DNA of 64,000 bases, taken from positions 21,575 through 85,574 of the forward strand of contig NZ_BMTY01000030.1 in assembly GCF_014649915.1 (NCBI RefSeq). The letters run 5' to 3'. The translations under genes were made by a program, and so were the position numbers. Below, in pieces: positions 18,316 to 26,147 of the stretch. Numbering within the stretch: the first letter of the stretch is position 1; each line of letters begins with the position of its first letter. The DNA is from Streptomyces toxytricini (GTDB lineage Bacteria; Actinomycetota; Actinomycetes; Streptomycetales; Streptomycetaceae). The notes under the pieces are model-generated. The model worked only from the letters and a program-made list of their open reading frames with translations. It had not been told where the DNA came from and made no database searches.

Positions 18316-18659
18316 GCGCCTCAAACGCCGGCGGGGCTGGAGGGGCGGGGCCGGTTGTGCCTGGCGGGTGTGTCCGGCTGTCCGGCGGTGGGTGGTTTCG
18401 GGGGCGCCGCCCCCGTGCCCCCGCGCCTCAAACGCCGGCGGGGCTGATGTGTGGGGCCGGTTGTGGGTGCGTGTGCGGGTGTCCGGCGGTGGGTGGTTTC
18501 GGGGGCGCTGCCCCCGTGCCCCCGCGCCTCAATCGCCGGCGGGGCTGGATTGGGCGGAGCGGTTGGTTGTGCGTGGCGGGTGTGTGCGGGTGTCCGGCGG
18601 TGGGTGGTTTCGGGGGCGCTGCCCCCGTGCCCCCGCGCCTCAAACGCCGGCGAGGCTGG
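18316..18659. repeat. Field of four copies of a dispersed Streptomyces intergenic repeat
   Basis: The 24-mer-like core GCGCCTCAAACGCCGGCGG followed by GGCTGG recurs at about 18316-18340, 18423-18446, 18524-18547 and 18635-18659. The last three are embedded in a nearly identical 66-67 bp unit starting TCCGGCGGTGGGTGGTTTCG at 18381, 18482 and 18593, so the period is 101-111 bp. Each unit also holds a GGGGGCGCTGCCCCC hairpin. I recognise this core as a very common intergenic element of Streptomyces genomes. The enclosing gap (18252-19070) has no convincing gene: open frames here only translate the repeat. Confidence 0.85.
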
Positions 18660-19070
18660 ATTGGGCGGGGTTGGATGTGCCCGGTGACCGTGTGCATGCC
18701 CGCGCGCATCAAGCGCTGGCGGCTTGGATGTGGCCGACGGGGCGATATCAAGCCCGCGCGGCGTTTGAGCGCACGGGCGCGGAGCGCCCGTTTCGGGGGG
18801 CCGGGGGCTTGTCCCCGGTTTCGGGAAGGGGCGGGTAGGGGAATCGGCTCCGCGCAGCGGCCCGAAGCCCCCTGTGCCCGCCCGACGGCCAGTCGCGTCT
18901 CGTTGCTCCGGGCCGCCGGGCCGGGCCGCCGGGCCGGGCCTCCGAGCCTGGCGCCGCGCAGCGGGCGTTGCCGCCGTGGCGTCCCCAGTCGGCCGGGCGG
19001 CCGTAGCGTCCCGCGCCGCGGCGGCCGTGGTGTCCCGGCCAGGCGGTGGCGGCCGGTGGTGCGCCCCGGG

Positions 19071-19958
19071 TCAGCGGAACGTGTCGCAGCGGGCCATGTC
19101 GCCGGTGCGGTAGCCCTCGGCGAACCACTGCTGCCGCTCCCGGGCGGACCCGTGGGTCCAGGACTCCGGGCTGACCCGGCCCTCGTAGCGCGTCTGGATG
19201 CGGTCGTCGCCGACCGCGGCCGCCGCGTCGAGCGCCTCGGCGATGTCCCGCTCGGTGAGTGCCCGCAGCAGGGGGCGGCCCGTGGCCGCGTCGGGGGTGC
19301 GGACCGCGTTGCGGGCCCACACCCCGGCGTAGCAGTCGGCCTGCAGCTCGGTCCGCACCGCGTTGCTGCCCGCGCCCTGCCGGCCGTCCCGGGCCCGTTC
19401 GAGGGTGCCCGTCAGGTTCTGTACGTGGTGCCCGTACTCGTGGGCGACGACGTACGCCTGCGCGAAGGGCCCGCCGGTGGCGCCGAGCTTCGTCCGCAGG
19501 TCGCCGAAGAAGTCCGTGTCCAGGTAGACCTGCCGGTCGGCCGGGCAGTAGAACGGCCCCACCGCGGCGGTGGCGGTCCCGCACGCCGTGTCCACCCGGC
19601 CGGTGAAGAGCACCGTCGAGGCGGGGGAGTAGCGTCCGGAGCGCCGGGCGAATTCCTGCCCCCAGAAGTCCTGCGCGCTGCGCACGACCGCGGCAATCCG
19701 GCAGTCCTCGCGGGTGTTGGCGTCCCGCCCGGTCAGGCAGGACCGCTGCACCTCGCCGACCGTCGCGGCGCCGGTGCCCGGCTCCGGTTCGCCGGTCAGC
19801 CCGAGCTGGTCGGGTCCGACGCCGAACAGCAGGCCGAGCACCAGCGCCAGGATCCCGGCGATGCCGCCGCCGACGGTCGCCCGCCCGCCGGGGATGCGGC
19901 GCCCGCGGACGTCTTTGACCCCCGAGGTGTCGAGCCTGGCGTCGTCGTCGAACTGCAT
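19071..19958 (-). CDS. YpfJ-type neutral zinc metallopeptidase, membrane-anchored
   Basis: A 295-residue protein of the putative neutral zinc metallopeptidase family (YpfJ, PF04228). The N-terminus is MQFDDDARLDTSGVKDVRG, the typical family opening, followed by one membrane helix (about 30-50, GGIAGILALVLGLLFGVG). The zinc site HEYGHH is near residue 175, with a downstream ELQADCYAGVWA acidic motif near 205 that supplies the third ligand. The Cys pairs suggest an extracytoplasmic fold. ATG 19958 fits the family start and follows a GAGGGCGG sequence. It is convergent with the gene-free repeat field. Confidence 0.85.
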   Translation of the reverse strand: MQFDDDARLDTSGVKDVRGRRIPGGRATVGGGIAGILALVLGLLFGVGPDQLGLTGEPEPGTGAATVGEVQRSCLTGRDANTREDCRIAAVVRSAQDFWGQEFARRSGRYSPASTVLFTGRVDTACGTATAAVGPFYCPADRQVYLDTDFFGDLRTKLGATGGPFAQAYVVAHEYGHHVQNLTGTLERARDGRQGAGSNAVRTELQADCYAGVWARNAVRTPDAATGRPLLRALTERDIAEALDAAAAVGDDRIQTRYEGRVSPESWTHGSARERQQWFAEGYRTGDMARCDTFR

Positions 19959-20068
19959 GCAGCACCGCCCTCGCATCCACCGGCCGCCGCCCCTGCGGCG
20001 AGTATCACCCCGTCCGTGCCGGTACGCGCTCCGGGCCGGCGGCCCGGAAAGTGGTTGCGCACCCCCGG

Positions 20069-20105
20069 TAGACTGACCCCCATGGCAAATCTCCTCGCGG
20101 ATTAG
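20069..20105 (+). CDS. Seven-codon upstream ORF (MANLLAD) behind a -10 box, probable leader peptide of the ABC-F gene
   Basis: TAGACT at 20069-20074 is a good vegetative -10 hexamer. Seven bases later an ATG (20082) opens the reading frame MANLLAD, which ends in TAG at 20103-20105. At this spacing transcription would begin at or within a base of the ATG, so the ORF would be translated leaderless. The main ABC-F ORF starts 58 nt after the stop codon. ABC-F genes of the antibiotic-resistance type are often controlled by short upstream ORFs, and that is the basis for calling it a leader peptide. A recognisable -35 element is absent. The coding part is 20082-20105. Confidence 0.5.
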
Positions 20106-20163
20106 CGGCGTCGAAGCTCGCCCCCGCCCCCTTCCGCCGTTCCCACCGCCCTGGAGTATTTCC

Positions 20164-21762
20164 GTGATCACCGCCACCGGCATCGAGCTGCGCGCCGGCG
20201 CCCGCATCCTCATCGAGTCCGCTTCCTTCCGCGTCGCCAAGGGCGACCGCATCGGCCTGGTCGGCCGCAACGGAGCCGGCAAGACCACCCTGACCAAGTG
20301 CCTCGCGGGGGAGGGGCAGCCCGCCGCGGGCAGCATCACCCGCTCGGGCGAGGTCGGCTACCTGCCGCAGGACCCGCGCACCGGCGACCTCGACGTCCTG
20401 GCCCGCGACCGGATCCTCTCGGCCCGCGGCCTCGACGTGCTGATCAAGAAGATGCGCGCCAACGAGGACCGCATCGCCAACGGCTCGGGCGCCACCCGCG
20501 AGAAGGCCCTGCGCCAGTACGAGCGCCAGGAGACCGAGTTCCTCACCAAGGGCGGTTACGCCGCCGAGTCGGAGGCCGCGACCATCTCGGCCGCCCTCGG
20601 CCTTCCCGACCGCGTCCTCGGCCAGCCCCTGCACACCCTCTCCGGCGGGCAGCGCCGCCGCGTCGAGCTGGCCCGGATCCTGTTCTCGGACGCCGACACC
20701 CTGCTCCTCGACGAGCCGACCAACCACCTCGACGCCGACTCGATCATCTGGCTGCGGGACTACCTGAAGACGTACCGCGGCGGCTTCATCGTGATCTCCC
20801 ACGACGTCGACCTCGTCGAGACGGTCGTCAACAAGGTGTTCTACCTGGACGCGAACCGCTCGGTGATCGACGTCTACAACATGGGCTGGAAGCTCTACCA
20901 GCAGCAGCGCGAGGCCGACGAGAAGCGCCGCAAGCGCGAGCGCCAGAACGCCGAGAAGAAGGCCGCGGCCCTGAACGCGCAGGCCGACAAGATGCGCGCC
21001 AAGGCCACCAAGACGGTCGCCGCGCAGAACATGGCCAAGCGCGCCGACCGCCTGCTGTCCGGCCTGGAGGCCGTGCGCGCCCAGGACAAGGTCGCCAAGC
21101 TGCGCTTCCCGGATCCGGCGCCCTGCGGGAAGACGCCGCTGACCGCGGAGGGCCTGTCGAAGTCGTACGGCTCGCTGGAGATCTTCACGGACGTCGACCT
21201 GGCGATCGACAAGGGCTCCCGGGTGGTCATCCTCGGCCTGAACGGCGCCGGCAAGACCACTCTGCTGCGCCTGCTCGCGGGTGCGGAGAAGCCGGACACC
21301 GGCGCCGTCACGCCCGGCCACGGCCTCAAGCTCGGCTACTACGCGCAGGAGCACGAGACCCTCGACCCGGACCGCACGGTGCTGGAGAACATGCGCTCCG
21401 CGGCGCCCGACCTGGACCTGGTCGACGTCCGCAAGACGCTCGGCTCGTTCCTGTTCTCCGGCGACGACGTGGACAAGCCGGCCGGGGTGCTCTCCGGCGG
21501 CGAGAAGACCCGCCTCGCGCTCGCGACGCTGGTCGTCTCCTCGGCGAACGTGCTCCTCCTCGACGAGCCCACCAACAACCTCGACCCGGCCAGCCGCGAG
21601 GAGATCCTCGGCGCGCTGCGCACCTACAAGGGCGCCGTCATCCTCGTCACGCACGACGAGGGGGCGGTCGACGCGCTGGAGCCGGAGCGGATCATCCTGC
21701 TCCCGGACGGCGTGGAGGACCTGTGGGGCCCGGACTACCGGGACCTCGTGGCCCTCGCCTGA
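20164..21762 (+). CDS. ABC-F family ATPase (ribosome-associated, soluble)
   Basis: A 532-residue protein with two ABC ATPase domains and no membrane segments. Domain 1 has Walker A GRNGAGKTTL near residue 38, signature LSGGQRRRVELA near 160 and Walker B DTLLLDEPTNHLD near 180. The interdomain (P-site tRNA interaction motif) linker about 245-320 is long, basic and helical (READEKRRKRERQNAEKKAAAL). Domain 2 has GLNGAGKTTLL, LSGGEKTRLALA and VLLLDEPTNNLD. The DEPTNHLD/DEPTNNLD motifs mark the ABC-F class, which rescues or protects ribosomes at the E site. I cannot tell whether this one is housekeeping or antibiotic-protective. Start GTG 20164 follows a GGAG by 9 nt. Confidence 0.9.
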   Translation: MITATGIELRAGARILIESASFRVAKGDRIGLVGRNGAGKTTLTKCLAGEGQPAAGSITRSGEVGYLPQDPRTGDLDVLARDRILSARGLDVLIKKMRANEDRIANGSGATREKALRQYERQETEFLTKGGYAAESEAATISAALGLPDRVLGQPLHTLSGGQRRRVELARILFSDADTLLLDEPTNHLDADSIIWLRDYLKTYRGGFIVISHDVDLVETVVNKVFYLDANRSVIDVYNMGWKLYQQQREADEKRRKRERQNAEKKAAALNAQADKMRAKATKTVAAQNMAKRADRLLSGLEAVRAQDKVAKLRFPDPAPCGKTPLTAEGLSKSYGSLEIFTDVDLAIDKGSRVVILGLNGAGKTTLLRLLAGAEKPDTGAVTPGHGLKLGYYAQEHETLDPDRTVLENMRSAAPDLDLVDVRKTLGSFLFSGDDVDKPAGVLSGGEKTRLALATLVVSSANVLLLDEPTNNLDPASREEILGALRTYKGAVILVTHDEGAVDALEPERIILLPDGVEDLWGPDYRDLVALA

Positions 21763-22115
21763 TCCCCTGCCGCGGGCTGATCCAGTTCCTTGTCGATCAT
21801 TCGGCCCAGGTCTTTCTCCGTCATCTGAGTGAGACGGTCTCGTACCGCTGCGCTCTGGACGACTGCCCCGGCCGTGCCGAGCACGGTGCCGCGCCGGCGC
21901 TTCGTCCTTCCCGTCTGCCGCTCCTGACCTGGTGATTCCTCGCGCCGTCGGGCGGATGTGACGGACGTCATGCAACGGAAGAGGGGATTCCGTTCTGCTC
22001 GGGCGTCCACGGCTCGGGAAATGCCGTCGTACCGACCTTGCTGAATGGGTGGCCAGGAAGCCGGGGAGGGGTGATCATGAGAAGTCCAGAGCGCACTTCC
22101 CATGAGGAGGCACGG
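21763..22115. other. 353-bp intergenic stretch without a confident gene
   Basis: Between the ABC-F stop and the HTH gene the base composition is noticeably less GC-rich than around it. The only open frame of note runs leftward from ATG 21971 to 21735 (78 residues), overlapping the ABC-F 3' end. It has weak third-position GC bias and no Shine-Dalgarno sequence, so I do not call it a gene. The stretch probably holds the promoter of the HTH gene, whose strong ribosome binding site (AGGAGG) is at 22105-22110. Confidence 0.5.
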
Positions 22116-22337
22116 GTGGCCGAGACTCTGAAGAAGGGCAGCCGGGTGACCGGCGCCGCGCGCGACAAGCTCGCGGCAGACCTGAAGAAGAAGTACGACT
22201 CCGGTGCGAGCATCCGGGCGCTGGCCGAGGAAACCGGCCGGTCCTACGGGTTCGTCCACCGGATGCTCAGCGAGTCCGGAGTCGTGCTGCGCGGCCGCGG
22301 TGGCGCGACGCGCGGCAAGAAAGCGGCTTCGATCTGA
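22116..22337 (+). CDS. Small helix-turn-helix DNA-binding protein
   Basis: A 73-residue basic protein. The central region, KKKYDSGASIRALAEETGRSYGFVHRMLSE split across its two helices, is a resolvase/MerR-like HTH with recognition helix around SYGFVHRML. The N- and C-terminal tails are rich in Lys, Arg and Gly. GTG 22116 is the start because AGGAGG ends 5 nt before it; the upstream extension to 22038 is not coding. It has no partner domain, so it may act as a chromosome-associated or small regulatory protein. It is highly conserved among Streptomyces as I remember, but I know no function. Confidence 0.75.
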   Translation: MAETLKKGSRVTGAARDKLAADLKKKYDSGASIRALAEETGRSYGFVHRMLSESGVVLRGRGGATRGKKAASI

Positions 22338-22343
22338 ATCGGA

Positions 22344-22367
22344 GACCCCGGCCGCACGTCCGGGGTC
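22344..22367 (+). terminator. Hairpin after the HTH gene
   Basis: GACCCCGG at 22344-22351 pairs with CCGGGGTC at 22360-22367 around an 8-nt loop, 6 bp after the HTH stop codon. It is a plausible intrinsic terminator without a U-tract. Confidence 0.5.
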
Positions 22368-22449
22368 CGGACCAGCGGCGCCTTCATGCCTGCACCGCGG
22401 TTCCTTCGGTGACCCCCCGGCCGGCCGAACGGCCGACCGGGTGGTTACT

Positions 22450-22486
22450 GTGCAGTCACTTAGGCCGACACCGCGGCCGACTGCAC
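22450..22486. promoter_or_regulatory. Inverted repeat in front of the enoyl-CoA hydratase gene
   Basis: GTGCAGTC (22450-22457) and GACTGCAC (22479-22486) are perfect 8-nt inverted arms separated by 21 nt, ending just before the ribosome binding site GGAGG at 22490-22494. It may be a regulator site (two half-sites) or an mRNA hairpin limiting access to the start codon. Confidence 0.35.
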
Positions 22487-22501
22487 ACCGGAGGCACACA
22501 G

Positions 22502-23281
22502 ATGGCTCTGCTCGACAAGGACGGCGTACGGCTCACCGTGGACGACGCCGTCGCCACGGTGACACTGACCAATCCGGCCAAGCGGAACGCCCAGTCCCCC
22601 GCGCTCTGGCGGGCGTTGACGGAGGCCGGACGGTCGCTGCCCGGCACCGTCCGGGTCGTGGTGCTGCGCGGTGAGGGCAAGTCCTTCTCCGCGGGGCTCG
22701 ACCGGCAGGCGTTCACCCCCGAGGGCTTCGAGGGCGAACCGTCCTTCCTCGACCTCGCCCGCGGGTCGGACGAGCTGCTCGACTCCACCATCGCCGAGTA
22801 CCAGGAGGCGTTCACCTGGTGGCGGCGCAACGACATCGTCTCCATCGCCGCCGTGCAGGGCCACGCCATCGGCGCCGGCTTCCAGCTCGCGCTGGCCTGC
22901 GACCTCCGCGTCGTCGCCGACGACGTGCAGTTCGCCATGCGCGAGACCAGCCTGGGGCTCGTGCCCGACCTGGCCGGGACGCAGCCCCTGGCCTCGCTCG
23001 TCGGCTACGCCCGCGCGCTGGAGATCTGCGCGACGGGCCGCTTCGTGCACGCCGAGGAGGCCGAGCGGATCGGGCTCGCCAACCTCGTCGTGCCCGCGGA
23101 CGAACTCGACGCCGCCGTCAAGGACCTCACCACGGCCCTCGTCGCCCCGCCGCGCGACGCCGTCATCGAGACCAAGGCCCTGCTGCGCGAGGCCGGCTCC
23201 CGCGGCTACGACGAGCAGCGCGCCGCCGAGCGCGCCGCCCAGGCCCGCCGCCTGCGCGACCTGGCGGGCCTCTCCGACTGA
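22502..23281 (+). CDS. Enoyl-CoA hydratase/isomerase family protein
   Basis: A 259-residue crotonase-fold protein. The family oxyanion-hole elements are visible: GEGKSFSAGLDRQAF near residues 59-72 and VQGHAIGAGFQLALACDLRV near 117 split over the strand-helix, with the acidic ETSLGLVPDLAGT near 145. The usual hydratase Glu pair is replaced in part, since the second conserved Glu position reads LGLVPDLAG, so hydratase, isomerase or decyclase activity cannot be chosen. It is probably cytosolic and linked to fatty acid beta-oxidation. ATG 22502 follows CGGAGGCACACAG. Confidence 0.85.
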   Translation: MALLDKDGVRLTVDDAVATVTLTNPAKRNAQSPALWRALTEAGRSLPGTVRVVVLRGEGKSFSAGLDRQAFTPEGFEGEPSFLDLARGSDELLDSTIAEYQEAFTWWRRNDIVSIAAVQGHAIGAGFQLALACDLRVVADDVQFAMRETSLGLVPDLAGTQPLASLVGYARALEICATGRFVHAEEAERIGLANLVVPADELDAAVKDLTTALVAPPRDAVIETKALLREAGSRGYDEQRAAERAAQARRLRDLAGLSD

Positions 23282-23296
23282 CCCGCCCCCGCGAAC

Positions 23297-23318
23297 GGCC
23301 CCGCGCCAGGGCGGGGCC
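23297..23318. terminator. Bidirectional hairpin between convergent genes
   Basis: GGCCCCGC (23297-23304) pairs with GCGGGGCC (23311-23318) over a 6-nt loop. It lies between the enoyl-CoA hydratase gene and the oppositely directed oxidoreductase gene, so it could stop transcription from both sides. Confidence 0.6.
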
Positions 23319-23357
23319 GCCCGCTGCCCCGGTCGGGCAGCCGGTCCCGTACCCCCG

Positions 23358-24308
23358 TCACGGGACCAGCAGTGCCTTGCCCGGAACCTCGCGCGCCTCG
23401 ATCGCCCGGTGCGCATCCGCCGCCCGGTCCAGCGGGAACGTCCTGGACACCACCGGCCGCAGCCGGCCCGCCGCCGCCTCGCCGAGTGCGAACGCGGCCA
23501 GCCGCCGCCGCTGCTCCGGCTCGAACTGCACCTCCCGGATGCCGGTGACCGTGATCCCGCGGCGCCCGGCCTCCAGCGGATCGGGCTCGGCGAATCCGCC
23601 GCTCGGCGCGCCGTGCGCCGAGACCCTGCCCCCGTCGCGGACCAGGGCGAACGCGGCCCGCCCCAGTTCCCCGCCGACCCCGTCCAGCAGCAGGTCCACC
23701 CCGCCGACCCGCCCGGCCCAGCCCTCCTCCGTGTAGTCCACCACCGCGTGCGCGCCCAGGCTCCGCACCAGCGCGAGCTTCCGCTCGCCCCTCGCCGCGC
23801 CGACCACCTCCGCGCCTGCCGCCAGGGCGAGCTGCACGAGCAGCGTCCCCATCCCGCCGGCCGCGCCCAGGACGAGCACCCGGGTCCCGGCGGTGATCCC
23901 GGCCGCGGCAGCGATGCCCGCGGCCGTCACCCCGTCGTGCCCGAGCGCGGCCGCCTCCGCCGGCCCGAGGCCGTCAGGGACGGTGACCAGGTGTTCAAGC
24001 GGTGCGCGGACCAGCTCCGCGTACGTGCCGAGGGCCGCCCCCGCGGCCAGCACGCGGCGGCCGAGCCACTCCCCGTCGACGCCCGCACCGACCCCCGCCA
24101 CCGTCCCCGCCACCGCGCCACCCGGCACGTAGGGCGGAGTGATGCCGAACCGGTCGCCCCAGCCGGCGCGGATCTGCGTCTCCACGAAGATCGTGTCGAC
24201 GGCCTCCGTCCGGATCAGGAGCTCGCCCGCTTCCGGCACCGGATCGGGCAGTTCCACCGGAACCAGCACCTCCGGACCCCCGTACGCATCCACCCGCACC
24301 GCCTTCAC
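23358..24308 (-). CDS. Zinc-independent MDR-family NADPH:quinone oxidoreductase-like protein
   Basis: A 316-residue medium-chain dehydrogenase/reductase. The N-terminal GroES-like domain has PYVPGGAVAGTVAGVGAGV, and the Rossmann domain has the dinucleotide motif VLVLGAAGGMGTLLVQLALAAGAEVVGAA near residue 150. The structural and catalytic zinc cysteines are absent, so this is the quinone-reductase (Qor-like) branch. It probably reduces quinones or enones with NADPH in the cytosol. GTG 24308 (MKAVRVDAYGG) is the typical family start and follows GAGGGGGA. Confidence 0.87.
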   Translation of the reverse strand: MKAVRVDAYGGPEVLVPVELPDPVPEAGELLIRTEAVDTIFVETQIRAGWGDRFGITPPYVPGGAVAGTVAGVGAGVDGEWLGRRVLAAGAALGTYAELVRAPLEHLVTVPDGLGPAEAAALGHDGVTAAGIAAAAGITAGTRVLVLGAAGGMGTLLVQLALAAGAEVVGAARGERKLALVRSLGAHAVVDYTEEGWAGRVGGVDLLLDGVGGELGRAAFALVRDGGRVSAHGAPSGGFAEPDPLEAGRRGITVTGIREVQFEPEQRRRLAAFALGEAAAGRLRPVVSRTFPLDRAADAHRAIEAREVPGKALLVP

Positions 24309-24487
24309 GGCGTCCCCCTCTGCCTCGCTTCCACGGGCCCCAGGCCCTGCCGAGGACCACTCTCCGACCTCAAGGGCGGTTGAGGTCAAGGGCCGCATCC
24401 CGCCGTTCGGCTCAGTCCCGGAGCGGCCTCGCGCCGCCGCACTTACCGTGGTCCACAGGGGGACAAATCCGCCCGAAGGGATCTGCG

Positions 24488-24919
24488 ATGAGTGAATCCT
24501 CAGCCGGGGGTGCCGCCCGCGCTCCCGCCGAACGCGGCCGTACGAGCATCGCCGACGGCGTGGTCGAGAAGATCGCCGGAATGGCGGCCCGCGAAGTCCC
24601 CGGCGTCCACGCCATGGGCAGCGGCAGCGGCATGTCCCGCACCTTCGGGGCCGTCCGCGAACGCGTCCCCGGCGGGGCCAAGCAGTCCGTCACGCGGGGC
24701 GTCAAGGCCGAGGTCGGCGAGGTGCAGACCGCCCTCGACCTGGAGATCGTCGTCGAATACGGCGTGGCCATCCGCGACGTCGCCGGCGCCGTCCGGGAGA
24801 ACGTCGTCGCGGCCGTCGAGCGGATGACGGGCCTGGAGGTCGTCGAGGTCAACATCGCCGTCAGCGACGTCAAACTGCCCGACGAGCCCGATGACGAGCC
24901 CGAACCCCGCATCCAGTAG
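24488..24919 (+). CDS. Asp23/Gls24-family envelope stress protein (first paralogue)
   Basis: A 143-residue alkaline-shock protein of the Asp23 family. After a short polar N-terminus it shows the family core GRTSIADGVVEKIAGMAAREVPGVHAM (split here), a beta-rich middle and VVEYGVAIRDVAGAVRENVVAAVERMTGLEVVEVNI. In Gram-positives Asp23 is anchored to the membrane by AmaP and protects the envelope. A second Asp23 gene and an AmaP gene follow in the same operon. ATG 24488 follows an AAGGGA sequence. It is the first gene of the five-gene unit; spacing to the next start is 12 bp. Confidence 0.9.
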   Translation: MSESSAGGAARAPAERGRTSIADGVVEKIAGMAAREVPGVHAMGSGSGMSRTFGAVRERVPGGAKQSVTRGVKAEVGEVQTALDLEIVVEYGVAIRDVAGAVRENVVAAVERMTGLEVVEVNIAVSDVKLPDEPDDEPEPRIQ

Positions 24920-24931
24920 CAAGGAGGCCGC

Positions 24932-25123
24932 ATGAGGATGGCTGTCGTCGGCCTCTTCGCCGGCATGGCCCTCGCCTTCGCCGGATACTTCGGCGGTTTC
25001 GGGGCGTTCCTGCTGGTCGCCGCCTTGGGCGCGGTCGGGTTCGTCGCCGGGCGGTTCCTGGACGGGGACCTCGACCCCGGCGACCTGTTCCGGCCCCGCG
25101 ACCACGGCAGGGGGCCCCGGTGA
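24932..25123 (+). CDS. Small membrane protein of the Asp23 operon (DUF2273-like)
   Basis: A 63-residue protein with two closely spaced hydrophobic helices (about residues 3-21 and 25-41: VVGLFAGMALAFAGYFGGF and LLVAALGAVGFVAG), followed by a polar tail GRFLDGDLDPGDLFRPRD. This matches the DUF2273/small-membrane-protein partner seen in Asp23 operons. It overlaps the next gene by four bases (GTGA), so the two are translationally coupled. Its function is unknown; it may help to dock Asp23 at the membrane. Confidence 0.8.
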   Translation: MRMAVVGLFAGMALAFAGYFGGFGAFLLVAALGAVGFVAGRFLDGDLDPGDLFRPRDHGRGPR

Positions 25124-25512
25124 GCACACCGCGGCCGACGCCGCCGCCGGTCCCGCCCGCCGAGCGCGGGGCGACCCACATCGCCGACCGGGTCGTCGCG
25201 AAGATCGCCGCACAGGCCGCGCGCGAGGCGCTGGCCCGCGAGCCCGGCGGGCAGCCGCGGAGCGCGGGCCGGGCGCAGCCCGCCGCCCCGCACGCCACGG
25301 TCACCGTCCACCACGACGTCGCGCGGGTCCGCATCACCCTGGAGCTCGGCTACCCCTCCGACCTCGGCGCCCAGTGCGCCGCCGTCCGCAGCCGGGTCGT
25401 CCGCCGCATCGAGGAGTGCGCCGCCATGTCCGTCCCGGAGGTCGACATCGACATCGAGCACCTGCACCCGCCGGGCACGCCGGGCGCCGCGCTGCACCGG
25501 AAGCCGCGGTGA
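25120..25512 (+). CDS. Asp23/Gls24-family protein (second paralogue, divergent)
   Basis: A 130-residue second Asp23-type protein. The N-terminal helix region ERGATHIADRVVAKIAAQAAREAL mirrors the first paralogue, but the central glycine-rich insert is replaced by a Pro/Gly linker. The C-terminal domain is TVTVHHDVARVRITLELGYP then VDIDIEHLHPPG. It begins with GTG 25120 overlapping the membrane-protein stop and ends in TGA overlapping the next GTG start. Two different paralogues in one operon suggest a hetero-oligomeric assembly, which is inference. Confidence 0.85.
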   Translation: MSTPRPTPPPVPPAERGATHIADRVVAKIAAQAAREALAREPGGQPRSAGRAQPAAPHATVTVHHDVARVRITLELGYPSDLGAQCAAVRSRVVRRIEECAAMSVPEVDIDIEHLHPPGTPGAALHRKPR

Positions 25513-26147
25513 CGGCAACCGCCCCGCCGCCCGGCCGGCGCCCGGTCCGGCGGTTTCGGTCGGCGCGGCGGATCCCCGCCGCCCTCGTCGCGCTCGTCCT
25601 GCTCGCCGCGGCCGGCCTGCTCCTGTACGACCTGGTCGCCGTACGCGCCGGGCGGCCCGCCCTGCAGTGGCGCCGCGGCCTCGCCGACGCCCTCGACCGG
25701 TACGCACCCGCCGACCCGGAAGCGCTCGTGGCCGCCGGTGTCCTGGCCGCGATCGGGGCCGTCCTGCTGGTGCTGGCCCTCGCCCCGGGGCTGCGGCGCG
25801 TGCTCATGATGCTGCCCCCGGAGCCGGAGCCGCCGCAGAAGTCCGCGGCGGAAGCGGCCGGGGAGGGAGGCGGGGCCCCCGCTGCCGAAGTCCGGGCCGG
25901 GATCGGCCGCCGGGACGCCGCCCGCGTGCTCCGGGACCGGGTCATGGAGGTGCCGGGGGTGCGGTCCGCGCGCGTCCGGGTGCGCCGGCGCCGTGTCGCC
26001 GTGGCCGCGACCTCGCACTTCCGCGAACTGGACGACGTACGGGCCGATCTGCAGCGGGTCCTCGCCGCAGGCATCGGCGAACTGGCCCTCGCACACCCGC
26101 CGCACCCGCGGGTCCGGGTCGCGAGGGCCGCGGCCGGGAAGAGGTGA
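25509..26147 (+). CDS. DUF6286-type membrane protein of the Asp23 operon
   Basis: A 212-residue protein with two N-terminal membrane helices (about 23-42 and 74-96: LVALVLLAAAGLLLYDLV and LVAAGVLAAIGAVLLVLALA), a Pro/Glu-rich linker and a C-terminal soluble domain. That domain (ARVLRDRVMEVPGVRSARVRVRRRRVAV) has a ferredoxin-like or BON-like beta-alpha pattern. The order matches DUF6286 proteins of actinobacterial Asp23 operons. GTG 25509 overlaps the previous stop. The last codons overlap the AmaP start, so the four downstream genes form one coupled block. Confidence 0.75.
   Translation: MTATAPPPGRRPVRRFRSARRIPAALVALVLLAAAGLLLYDLVAVRAGRPALQWRRGLADALDRYAPADPEALVAAGVLAAIGAVLLVLALAPGLRRVLMMLPPEPEPPQKSAAEAAGEGGGAPAAEVRAGIGRRDAARVLRDRVMEVPGVRSARVRVRRRRVAVAATSHFRELDDVRADLQRVLAAGIGELALAHPPHPRVRVARAAAGKR

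Noticed and set aside
18428..18751. 107-codon minus-strand frame in the repeat field
   Set aside because: The translated protein consists of repeated RRRLRRGGTGAAPPKPPTAGHP units that merely mirror the DNA repeat. There is no ribosome binding site and no codon bias.
21735..21971. 78-codon minus-strand frame after the ABC-F gene (MTSVTSARRREE ... )
   Set aside because: Third-position GC is only moderate, no Shine-Dalgarno is visible, and it overlaps the ABC-F 3' end. It may still be real, but I cannot support it.
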